Assembly: GCA_024653325.1 (NCBI GenBank)
Contig: JANLFX010000031.1
Coordinates: 1-33,393, forward strand
DNA from: Anaerolineae bacterium
GTDB taxonomy: Bacteria; Chloroflexota; Anaerolineae; JACIWR01
Reading direction: 5' to 3'
DNA length: 33,393 nucleotides
Shown: piece by piece, positions 20,926 through 29,219 of the stretch
Position numbering within the stretch: the first letter of the stretch is position 1
Layout of the letters: every line of letters begins with the position of its first letter
Made by a program: the position numbers and the translations under genes
Notes under the pieces: generated by a model
What the model saw: the letters and a program-made list of their open reading frames with translations, nothing else
What the model was told of the DNA's origin: nothing
Database searches by the model: none

Positions 20926-21966
20926 TCAGGGTACGATAGCGAACACCCGCGCCGGGAAGCCGGAGCCAGCTTTAGGCTTGGGAAAAGCGGCTATGACTAT
21001 GGCTCCAGCCTCGGGGACCTGATCCAGATTGGTCAGCAGCTCAATCTGATAATGGTTTTGAGACAGGATATAGGCTTCGCAAGAGTAATCATCCACGCTG
21101 GTGGATAGGCCGGGGTCGGTGTCGGTGGGCTCGTGACCCGAAGCTGTGATTTTCCTCTCCTCATAGAGGTACTTGAGGACCTCCATGCTCCAGCCGGGGT
21201 AGTGAGCGACACCATTGGCATCCTCGTTACGCATGGCCGCCATGTCGGGCCAGCGTTTGGACCAATCGGTCCTCATGGCTACGAAGGCTCCCTCTGGAAT
21301 GGGGCCGTACTTGGCTTCCCAGGCCTTCACGTCCTCCATCGTGATGGTGTAGTCCGGATTCTTGGCCACTTTCTCGTGGACATCAATGACCACCAGGGGC
21401 AGGACCATTTCCTCCACGCCGATTTCGTCAATTGTCCTTAACCCTTTGATGAAATGCGCTGGCGGGTCACAATGGGTACCCCATTGTCCCACATGGGTGA
21501 AGAGCTCCGCGAAGAAGCCCGAGCCCATGGTGCCCACCCCCTCTTCGTACCAGTACAACGTCTCCCGCGTTGAATCCGGGAAGCCTGGCCAGTGAGGTAT
21601 GCCCGGCTCAAAGGCATGGGTCAGGTCCACGAACTTCTTGGCCTTCAGCGTCTTCAGGGCCTCCCACAAGGGCAATGCTGGCCTCTCCACACCGGGGATG
21701 AACAGTTTCCAGCCCACAGCGATGACGTTGGGGTCCTTAATGAGGGCGTAGCTTGCATCCTCGGCGTGCTTGGCGTTGGTGGCCTCGACTATCTCCATAT
21801 AGCGGTCACCATCACCCAGATAAAGAGCCGCTATTTTGCTCAGCGTATCGCCGCTTTGCACGACGTAAGTGGTGCCTGGCTGCTGAGCGAAGACTACGCT
21901 CGTTCCGCTGACCAGAATCAGCGCGGAGATAAGCAAAATCGAGATGGCTTTCGCTTTCTTGCTCAT
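20926..21966 (-). CDS. Exported LysM-domain / cyclase-family (kynurenine-formamidase-like) fusion protein
   Basis: Signal peptide; LysM TYVVQSGDTLSKIAALYLGDGDRYMEIVEATN; cyclase region FVDLTHAFEPGIPHWPGF and HVGQWGTHCDPPAHF. Confidence 0.88.
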   Translation of the reverse strand: MSKKAKAISILLISALILVSGTSVVFAQQPGTTYVVQSGDTLSKIAALYLGDGDRYMEIVEATNAKHAEDASYALIKDPNVIAVGWKLFIPGVERPALPLWEALKTLKAKKFVDLTHAFEPGIPHWPGFPDSTRETLYWYEEGVGTMGSGFFAELFTHVGQWGTHCDPPAHFIKGLRTIDEIGVEEMVLPLVVIDVHEKVAKNPDYTITMEDVKAWEAKYGPIPEGAFVAMRTDWSKRWPDMAAMRNEDANGVAHYPGWSMEVLKYLYEERKITASGHEPTDTDPGLSTSVDDYSCEAYILSQNHYQIELLTNLDQVPEAGAIVIAAFPKPKAGSGFPARVFAIVP

Positions 21967-21999
21967 TTCTTCCCCCCTTTGGTACTTTGTTTGTGGTGA

Positions 22000-22046
22000 G
22001 GGCAGATTTTGCGTCTGCCCAGGGCAACCACAAGGGGCGCCCCTAC
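22000..22046. repeat. Intergenic palindromic repeat
   Basis: GGGCAGA-TTTTGCG-TCTGCCC hairpin (22000-22020) followed by GGGCAACCACAAGGGGCGCCCCTAC. Confidence 0.6.
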
Positions 22047-22369
22047 CCAGAACACAATGTCTGTATGAGTCGGACCGATGGACTGCGCAGGTAGTTAATC
22101 GGTGACGATAACATCACCCCCTTTCCTTGCTCATCTACATTGGGCACGGCATCCGTTCGCCATTGACGGGTCGCACCCCGGAGAACATCGCTAATGTCTC
22201 TGAATGCCCTGTATTTCAACGGTGAAAATAGGCAGCCATTGGACTCGTTCTGCAAAAGCGCTGACTGATTTGCGATTATAACGGGGTTCAGATGGGGGTT
22301 GTGATTATATAATACCACAATTTGCAGCCAAATTCAATAGTGAGGAACGGCGCTGTGAGGGCGAAAGAA

Positions 22370-22398
22370 TTGACATGGGTTCGAAAATGTGTTAGAAT
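22370..22398 (+). promoter_or_regulatory. Sigma70-like promoter
   Basis: TTGACA (22370-22375), 17-bp spacer, TAGAAT (22393-22398), upstream of the sugar ABC operon. Confidence 0.75.
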
Positions 22399-22410
22399 AA
22401 CATCACGATG

Positions 22411-22433
22411 AACAATTGTATTATACAATTGTT
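22411..22433. promoter_or_regulatory. Perfect palindromic operator-like site
   Basis: AACAATTGTA-TTA-TACAATTGTT, placed just downstream of the predicted +1 and upstream of the RBS. Confidence 0.7.
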
Positions 22434-22466
22434 CAAATCGGCAATCGAGAGCCCGGAGGTGCTTAC

Positions 22467-23453
22467 GTGTTTGGGGGTGAGCTACGCTCTCAATGTAATG
22501 TCCTGGCATTGGAGTCAACCGGGCGTTACCCTGTTCCACTCAAATCTGTGAAGAATTGGTGGCTAAGCTGGGGTAGGGAGACCTGTACCGCTTATCTGTT
22601 TCTGTTGCCCAGCTTTCTTGTTTTCGCCGTTTTCACTTTCCTCCCCGTTATTTTCTCCCTCGTCATCTCCTTGTTCCGCTGGAATCTGCCCCGTCAGCCG
22701 GTCTACATTGGCCTGGACAACTTCAAATGGTTGTTCACCGATCCAATTGATGCACCGGCTTTTCACCAGTCGGTTATCAACTCGTTTTACTATGCCCTGG
22801 GCGGAATCCCGCTGAACATGGCTATCTCCCTTGGCCTCGCTTTGTTGCTTAACCGCCGGTTGCGCGGCGTGGAACTTTTTCGCACTATGTATTTCTTGCC
22901 CACTATCACCTCGACAGTGGCAGTCTCGGTGGTTTGGATGTGGATTTATCACCCGGCGGACTATGGCCTGTTGAACGGTCTTCTGCTGAGGTTGGGCCTG
23001 CCACCACAATCCTGGTTGCGCGACCCTCGTCTGGCCATGCCTGCATTGATTGCCATGGGCATCTGGAAGGGGATGGGTTATAATGTCATCATCTTCCTGG
23101 CTGGCCTCCAGAACATTCCTGCGCATTTGTACGAAGCGGCGGAAATTGATGGCGCGGGAGAGTTCGCCAAGTTCCGGAAAATTACCTGGCCATTGCTGGG
23201 TCCCACCACTTTCTACATTCTGGTCATTTCCGTGATCAACTCGCTCAAGGCTTTCGCTCAGATACATGTGATGACTCAGGGAGGGCCTTTGGGCAGGACG
23301 ACTACCATTGTCTATTACCTCTACCAGCAGGGGTTCGAGACCTTTCGCATGGGCAAGGCCTCGGCGGTGGCCGTGGTATTGTTTGCCCTGTTGCTGGTGC
23401 TGACTTTTATCCAGTTCAAAGCTGTGGGTTCGCGGGTCTATTACTACGATTGA
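22467..23453 (+). CDS. Carbohydrate ABC transporter permease (MalF-like)
   Basis: GTG 22467 with RBS ggaggt; HLYEAAEIDGAGEFAKFRKITWPLLGPTTFYIL EAA loop. Confidence 0.9.
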   Translation: MFGGELRSQCNVLALESTGRYPVPLKSVKNWWLSWGRETCTAYLFLLPSFLVFAVFTFLPVIFSLVISLFRWNLPRQPVYIGLDNFKWLFTDPIDAPAFHQSVINSFYYALGGIPLNMAISLGLALLLNRRLRGVELFRTMYFLPTITSTVAVSVVWMWIYHPADYGLLNGLLLRLGLPPQSWLRDPRLAMPALIAMGIWKGMGYNVIIFLAGLQNIPAHLYEAAEIDGAGEFAKFRKITWPLLGPTTFYILVISVINSLKAFAQIHVMTQGGPLGRTTTIVYYLYQQGFETFRMGKASAVAVVLFALLLVLTFIQFKAVGSRVYYYD

Positions 23454-23457
23454 TGGG

Positions 23458-24342
23458 GTGAAAATGTCCGGTCTGGTTGGGTCACGTCTGGCCATGCGCG
23501 CTAAACTGTGGCGACATCCACGCCAGATGGTTTTCGCCGCTCTCTGGTACGTGTTCCTGGGCGGTGCAGCCGTGGCAGTTATTATGCCTTATTTGTGGAT
23601 GCTTTCCACTTCCCTTAAAGGTACTGCTGAGCTTTTTACCTATCCACCCACTTGGATTCCCCGTGTCTGGCGTTTTAGAAATTACCTTGATGCCTGGAAC
23701 GCCGCTCCTTTTGCCCTTTATTTCTTCAATAGCCTTTTTGTGGCCCTGGTGGTCACGTTGGGACAGTTGGTGACCTGTTCCCTGGCTGCCTACGCCTTCG
23801 CACGGATGGAATTCAAGGGCAAGAATGTAGCCTTTGCCCTTTATCTCAGTACTACGATGATCTCCGAGCAGGCGACTCTCATCCCATCCTATTTGTTGCT
23901 CAAGGAACTGAATTGGTTGGACACGTATATGGCGTTAACTGTGCCTTTTCTGGCCAACGCTTTCGGCATCTTCATGCTCCGCCAGGCATTCATGACTATT
24001 CCCAGGGAGCTGGAGGACGCGGCCACAATGGACGGTTGTGGCCGGCTGAGATTCCTGGGGCAGGTAATTCTGCCGCTGACCAAGCCCGTGCTGGCCTCGC
24101 AGGCCCTTTTTGCGTTCATGAACAACTGGAACAGCTACTTATGGCCTTTGATCGTCACCACCAGTAAACATCTGCGTACCATCCAGGTCGGATTGCGCTA
24201 TTTTGTGGGACAGGAGGGGGGGACACAGTGGGGTATTTTCATGGCGGCTACGGTTTTCGTTTCCTTGCCGGTGGTTCTTGTCTACTTCCTGGTTCAAAAA
24301 TCTTTTGTGGAAGGTATCGCCATGACCGGGGTGCGTGGCTAA
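23458..24342 (+). CDS. Carbohydrate ABC transporter permease (MalG-like)
   Basis: PRELEDAATMDGCGRLRFLGQVILPLTKPVLASQALFAFMNNWNSYLWPL EAA loop. Confidence 0.92.
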   Translation: MKMSGLVGSRLAMRAKLWRHPRQMVFAALWYVFLGGAAVAVIMPYLWMLSTSLKGTAELFTYPPTWIPRVWRFRNYLDAWNAAPFALYFFNSLFVALVVTLGQLVTCSLAAYAFARMEFKGKNVAFALYLSTTMISEQATLIPSYLLLKELNWLDTYMALTVPFLANAFGIFMLRQAFMTIPRELEDAATMDGCGRLRFLGQVILPLTKPVLASQALFAFMNNWNSYLWPLIVTTSKHLRTIQVGLRYFVGQEGGTQWGIFMAATVFVSLPVVLVYFLVQKSFVEGIAMTGVRG

Positions 24343-24359
24343 AAAGGAGGGGGTGAGTT

Positions 24360-25673
24360 ATGAGAAAAGCGCTGGTTGTGTTGCTGGTGGTTGTGTTCGC
24401 CTTCGCCGGATGCCAGGCAGAAGGAGGCAAACCTACTGCTCTTCCGACCCAGGCGCCGGGCCAGGCGATCACTTTGGAATTCTGGTATTCTTTGGGCGGC
24501 AGTTCTGGCAAGGTAGTTGAAGCATTGGTGGCCGAGTTCAATCAGACCCATGATAGCATCAAGGTTAATGCCACTTACCAGGGGGGCTACGCGGAGATCA
24601 TGGCCAAGGTGTGGAGCGCCGTGTATGCCAAAGAAACGCTGCCACACGTGGCTCACCTGGGTGCGGCCCCATTACTGGGCGAGACGGGGGCTATCGTGCC
24701 CATTACCGATTTCACCGATGGGCCCAATGGTATTGATCGTTCTCTCATCCGCGATGCTTTCTGGGCTTACAATTCAGCTCAGGGTAAAGTGTGGAGTATG
24801 CCTTTCAACAATAGTGTGCCGCTGCTGTATTACAATCGGGATCTGTTCTTGCGGGCAGGACTTGATCCAGACAGCCCGCCGAAAACATGGAAGGAGGTGA
24901 TCGAATACGGCAAAGCATTAACTCAGGACACCGATGGGAATGGGGAGATTGATCAATGGGGTTTCAATACCCACTCAGATACGCACTGGTATTTGAGCGC
25001 GATGTTTCTGGAAAACGGCGCCCAAATTATCAGTGCCGATGAGACACGAGTGCTCTACAACAGTCCCCAGGCGGTGGCGATGCTGGAACTGTGGGGTAAG
25101 CTGGTGACCGAGCACAGGATAATGCCCCCGGCGCAACATAACGAGGCCAAGAGTGATTTCCTGGCCGGTAAGCTGGGGATGTTCCTGGCGTCCAGTGCCA
25201 ACCTGCCCAGTTTTGAGGAGGAGGCTTCTTTCCAACTGGGAGCGGCACCGTTGCCATCTCTGGCTGGCCAGGACCCGGTGGAATCTATCGGCGGGGGCAG
25301 CCTGGTCATCTTCCAGAACGAGGACCCAGCTATGCTGGATGCCGCCTGGGAGTTTGTGAAATGGATGACCAGTCCTCAGAGTTCGCTTTACCTTTCAACC
25401 AGGACCGGCTATGTGCCGATCTACAAGGATGCATTGGCCTGGCCGGAGTTGGCGAGCTATCTGGAGGAGAATCCTTTGCGCCGCGTGCCAATAGAAGCGT
25501 TGGAATACAGTTACGCCATTCCCATCTTCGTCTCGTTGGGCACCAGTGACGGTCAGCTTCGCAAGGCTGTCGAATCGGTGGAGTTGGGAGCAGCCACTGC
25601 CCAAGAAGCCCTCGATATCGCTAAAGCAGTGGTGGATGCGGACATCGCCGAGCGCTTGCAGGAGCAAGAATAG
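24360..25673 (+). CDS. ABC transporter extracellular sugar-binding lipoprotein
   Basis: Lipobox FAGC; ITLEFWYSLGGSSGKVVEALVAEFNQTHDSIKVNATYQGGYAEIMAKVWSAV; RBS aaggaggggg. Confidence 0.93.
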   Translation: MRKALVVLLVVVFAFAGCQAEGGKPTALPTQAPGQAITLEFWYSLGGSSGKVVEALVAEFNQTHDSIKVNATYQGGYAEIMAKVWSAVYAKETLPHVAHLGAAPLLGETGAIVPITDFTDGPNGIDRSLIRDAFWAYNSAQGKVWSMPFNNSVPLLYYNRDLFLRAGLDPDSPPKTWKEVIEYGKALTQDTDGNGEIDQWGFNTHSDTHWYLSAMFLENGAQIISADETRVLYNSPQAVAMLELWGKLVTEHRIMPPAQHNEAKSDFLAGKLGMFLASSANLPSFEEEASFQLGAAPLPSLAGQDPVESIGGGSLVIFQNEDPAMLDAAWEFVKWMTSPQSSLYLSTRTGYVPIYKDALAWPELASYLEENPLRRVPIEALEYSYAIPIFVSLGTSDGQLRKAVESVELGAATAQEALDIAKAVVDADIAERLQEQE

Positions 25674-25674
25674 C

Positions 25675-25700
25675 GTAGGACAAGCTTCAGCTTGTCCTGC
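25675..25700. repeat. Short perfect inverted repeat (REP-like or terminator-like hairpin)
   Basis: AGGACAAGCT-TC-AGCTTGTCCT (25677-25698) immediately after the SBP stop; no T-tract. Confidence 0.6.
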
Positions 25701-25778
25701 GGCCCATTTTCAAAACTAAGTGTTCGCTGAAGTCATAATGATTGGCCGCTTTGCATTGATTAACAAGGAGGTTTAGAC

Positions 25779-26279
25779 ATGAAAAAACTGTTTTTAGCGC
25801 TGGTTGTTTTTTCACTGCTGGTCGGGGTCTTAGCCGCCTGTGCGCCCAAGAAGCCTGCGGTCCCCAAGGGCGAGGTGGTGTTGACGGTCAAGGGCAATAT
25901 TAAGGCAACCAATGTCGGGGAGGAGTATCAGTTTGACCTGGATATGGTCAAGAAAGAGGGCAAAGACCTGAAGACCAACGATCCGTGGTTGGAAAAGGAG
26001 TTGACTTACACGGGTATACCCCTTAGTCGGTTGATGGAGATGGTAAAGCCAGGTGATGGGGCAACCACACTTAAGCTGGTGGCCGTAGATGGCTACAGCG
26101 CCGAGGTCAAAATCGCGGACTGCAAGGGGACGGACATCATGCTGGCTTATGCTGCCGATGGTCAAGACTTGTCTTCCGATATGGGGGGGCCGCTTAAGCT
26201 GGTCTTCGCCGATAGTCTGGCCGAGGTATATTCGCCCGAGGCCTGGGCGTGGATGGTGGTGGAGATCACTGTGAAGTAG
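25779..26279 (+). CDS. Lipoprotein with sulfite-oxidase-like molybdopterin-binding fold
   Basis: Lipobox LAAC; DPWLEKELTYTGIPLSRLMEMVKPGDGATTLKLVAVDGYSAEVKIADC...PLKLVFADSLAEVYSPEAWAWMVVEITVK. Confidence 0.72.
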   Translation: MKKLFLALVVFSLLVGVLAACAPKKPAVPKGEVVLTVKGNIKATNVGEEYQFDLDMVKKEGKDLKTNDPWLEKELTYTGIPLSRLMEMVKPGDGATTLKLVAVDGYSAEVKIADCKGTDIMLAYAADGQDLSSDMGGPLKLVFADSLAEVYSPEAWAWMVVEITVK

Positions 26280-26312
26280 GGTATAGCAGCAGCATACCAG
26301 GGATTGGGCAAT

Positions 26313-26347
26313 TTGTAGGGGCGCAGTGTTGTGCTGCGCCCCTACAA
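26313..26347. terminator. Strong hairpin between convergent genes; terminator-like or dispersed palindromic repeat
   Basis: TTGTAGGGGCGCAG / CTGCGCCCCTACAA perfect 14-bp stem with 7-nt loop. Confidence 0.6.
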
Positions 26348-26352
26348 TGGTA

Positions 26353-27426
26353 TCATTCAATTGGAATTTCCAGAGTCACCTTGGTACCCCGGCCTACACT
26401 ACTTTCGAACGCGAGCTGACCGCCCAGCATTTCCACCCGTTCTTGCAGAGTGGCAATGCCCAAGGTTTTCTGCTGGCGGGCGGAGGCCATTGCTCCGGCT
26501 ACGTCAAAGCCGATGCCATCATCTTCGACTATGGCCCGCACCAATTTGGGCTCGATGTCCAGGTTGACCTGGATGCGGGTCGGTTGGGCATGCTGGCGGG
26601 CGTTGTTAAGCAGTTCCTGGATGACACGAAATACGGTCACTTCGGTGTGAGGGGGCATGCGGCGTTCCTTACCGGCGATAGAAAGGTTCGTCGGAATGCC
26701 GCTATTCTCGGTGAAGCTCTCCACATAACGTTTCAGGGTCGGGACCAGGCCCAAATCGTCCAGGATCATCGGCCGTAGTTCGAAGATGAAATTGCGGGTT
26801 TTTTGGAATGTGCTGTTGACGGCGGCTTTGAGGGCGGCCAGCTCTGCCCGGGCCCGTTCCTTGTCCATATCGAACAGGCGTTCGCAGATTTCGGCCTGGA
26901 GGATCAGGTTGGTCAGGCTTTGCGCCGGGCCATCGTGCATTTGCCGGGCCAGATGTTGGCGTTCGTTTTCCTGCGCTTCGATGATGCGCACGATCATCTG
27001 CTGGCTGACGCTTTTGGGGGTGCTGGTCGTCTCGGCTGGCTGAATGGCCAGCATCTCTTGATCGGCGATTTCCAGGAAGCGGCGCAGCAAATCGGCCAGC
27101 TTTTGCAAATGTTGCTGGTCGCTCTGGAGTTTTTCCAGTTGGCCTTTCATCATGAACAGGCGTTTCTGAGCTTCCTGCGCGGCGGTGTAGACTTCCTGAA
27201 TATCTGAGCGGGGTACGGTATCAAAATTGGCCTCGATCTGGCGCAGGCGGTTGGTGATTTGCGCGTTGCGGCGAGCCAGCTTGTCCACTTCATCGCTACT
27301 CTGCTGAATGAGCAGGTCAATTTCTTTGAGTTCTTTCTGGGTTTGCTCGTATTCTTTATGACATTCCTGGATGTGTTGTTGCAATGGGGAAAGGGAAGGC
27401 GCGGACGCAGTTTGTTCTGTGGTCAT
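26353..27426 (-). CDS. DegS-like soluble sensor histidine kinase (HisKA_3)
   Basis: N-terminal coiled coil; ENERQHLARQMHDGPAQSLTNLILQAE H-box; N-box VIQELLNNARQHA; DDGIGFD. Confidence 0.92.
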   Translation of the reverse strand: MTTEQTASAPSLSPLQQHIQECHKEYEQTQKELKEIDLLIQQSSDEVDKLARRNAQITNRLRQIEANFDTVPRSDIQEVYTAAQEAQKRLFMMKGQLEKLQSDQQHLQKLADLLRRFLEIADQEMLAIQPAETTSTPKSVSQQMIVRIIEAQENERQHLARQMHDGPAQSLTNLILQAEICERLFDMDKERARAELAALKAAVNSTFQKTRNFIFELRPMILDDLGLVPTLKRYVESFTENSGIPTNLSIAGKERRMPPHTEVTVFRVIQELLNNARQHAQPTRIQVNLDIEPKLVRAIVEDDGIGFDVAGAMASARQQKTLGIATLQERVEMLGGQLAFESSVGRGTKVTLEIPIE

Positions 27427-28151
27427 GGGCTACTCCTTTTGTCGCCTGTCAAGTCCGGCGACCTGCTAGCGGTATCCTGAAGCCGCACCCACCCTCGCCG
27501 CAAAGCGTAGAGGGCAGCCTGAGTGCGGTCATTGACAGCCAGTTTTCTCAGGATCGAGGTCATATGGTTTTTCACCGTTTGTTGGCTAATCCCCAATTCG
27601 TGAGCAATTTCTTTGTTGCTCAGGCCACGGGTGATCAGTTGCAGGATCTCCATCTCGCGGGGCGAGAGAGGCATGAACAGTTCTTCGGTGTCACCCCACA
27701 CGCCTTCTAGCTGCTCGAATTCTTTGAGCAACCAGGCTGCCACCTGGGGCTTGTCCAACACGTTATCCTCGATAACGTAATGACCGGCAGCCACCTGTCG
27801 GACGGCATCCACCAACTTATGAGGGGTGACGTCCTTGGGATAATAAGCGGCCGCTCCGGCGCGGATGGCATGGAAAACCTGCTCATCGTCGTGGTATGCG
27901 GTCAGCATGATTACGGCGATGTTGGGCAAGTCCGCCTTTAGGCTGCGGGTTACCTGCAACCCGTTCATGGAAGGCAGGTTGATGTCCATAAGCACCACAT
28001 CCGGTATCAGTTCGCGGGCTAGACGCAAAGCTTCCTGGCCATCGTCTATTTCGGTGATGACCTCGATGTCTTTCTCTGCCTCCAGGACACGGCGTAATCC
28101 CTGGCGGAAAAGGGGGTGGTCGTCAACGATCATCACGCCAATTTTTTTCAT
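27423..28151 (-). CDS. NarL/FixJ (DegU-like) response regulator
   Basis: IGVMIVDDHPLFRQGLRRVLE, VVLMDINLPSMNGL, LuxR HTH LSPREMEILQLITRGLSNKEIAHELGISQQTVKNHM. Confidence 0.95.
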   Translation of the reverse strand: MKKIGVMIVDDHPLFRQGLRRVLEAEKDIEVITEIDDGQEALRLARELIPDVVLMDINLPSMNGLQVTRSLKADLPNIAVIMLTAYHDDEQVFHAIRAGAAAYYPKDVTPHKLVDAVRQVAAGHYVIEDNVLDKPQVAAWLLKEFEQLEGVWGDTEELFMPLSPREMEILQLITRGLSNKEIAHELGISQQTVKNHMTSILRKLAVNDRTQAALYALRRGWVRLQDTASRSPDLTGDKRSSP

Positions 28152-29098
28152 TCGCTCTCACCTCCCATGGGCAAGGTCTGAGCTTCTCTGGCGGATGGTA
28201 GAGCGGCAGGAATAGGGTAGGGTACTGTTAATACCACGCGGGTGCCCCCATCTCCTTTATTGAAAATTCGCAGACTCCCCCCTAAAAACAGGGCCCGGTC
28301 TCGCATGCCTATCAATCCCCAACGGTGTTTGCCTGTCCCTTCCAAAGCATTCCAGGAAAAGCCCTGGCCATTATCCTCGACAACGAAAACAAGGGTCTCG
28401 CTCCCCACTTCTACATCCACAGTAACCTGGCTGGCTTTGGCATGCTGGCGAATGTTGCGCAGAGCTTCCTGGATGATGCGAAAGATGGTTATCTCCATCG
28501 TCGGTGGCAAGCGGGCGGTTAGATTGTCCAGGTGGGTGTGTACCTCCAGCCCGGTGGCGTTCTGAAATTGCTGGAGATAGTGTCCTAAGCTGGCTGCCAG
28601 GCCCAATTCGTTTAAAAGTAACGGCGGCTGCAATTCCGTGACCAGATTTTGCATTGTTTCCAGGCCGGCGCGAAGTTCGGTCTTAAGCAGACGAAGGCCT
28701 TCGTGGACAAGGACAGGTTCATCGTCCAATAAACGATCGCACGATTCCAGCTCGAAAACGGCATTGGCCAGAAGTTGCCCCAATCCTTCTTGCAGCTCGC
28801 GGGCGATCCGCTGTCGCTCCTCCTCCTGGCTTTGGATCAGTTGAATCCGCGATTCATTTTCGTGGATTGTGGTGGCAGGTTCCATGAGGTATTGGCTATC
28901 GGCTGCGTAACGTTCCGCTAGGTAGTGGAGCCGTTCAGCCAGTGATTGCCAGGCTTCTGCTTCCCCCGGTGGTAGAGTCCCACTCCAATAGATACTATCC
29001 ACTTGGCGGATGAGATCTTCCAGGGCTGCGCGGGTCTGGGCAAGAATAGCCACGGCCTTTGTAATAATATCTTGCTCGCTCTCGCCTCGTGTGCTCAC
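28148..29098 (-). CDS. HisKA_3-type histidine kinase homologue lacking the phospho-acceptor His
   Basis: QEEERQRIARELQEGLGQLLANAVFELE (Q at the H position); intact-looking ATPase boxes IIQEALRNIRQHA, EDNGQGF, WGLIGMRDRA. Confidence 0.9.
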   Translation of the reverse strand: MSTRGESEQDIITKAVAILAQTRAALEDLIRQVDSIYWSGTLPPGEAEAWQSLAERLHYLAERYAADSQYLMEPATTIHENESRIQLIQSQEEERQRIARELQEGLGQLLANAVFELESCDRLLDDEPVLVHEGLRLLKTELRAGLETMQNLVTELQPPLLLNELGLAASLGHYLQQFQNATGLEVHTHLDNLTARLPPTMEITIFRIIQEALRNIRQHAKASQVTVDVEVGSETLVFVVEDNGQGFSWNALEGTGKHRWGLIGMRDRALFLGGSLRIFNKGDGGTRVVLTVPYPIPAALPSAREAQTLPMGGESE

Positions 29099-29219
29099 GT
29101 CCTCTACTCCCTGTTCTATCAGTAGTATACCACAAAACGGGGCGTTTATGCAAGGCTTTTCTGGCTTGTCCTACACCCCCATGCTGAAGTACACCTGATA
29201 AGCGGGTGGGAATGAGAGG

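Noticed and set aside
22563-23495. 310-aa minus-strand ORF, longest antisense ORF
   Set aside because: Entirely antisense to the MalF-like permease; His/Gln-rich composition typical of shadow ORFs.
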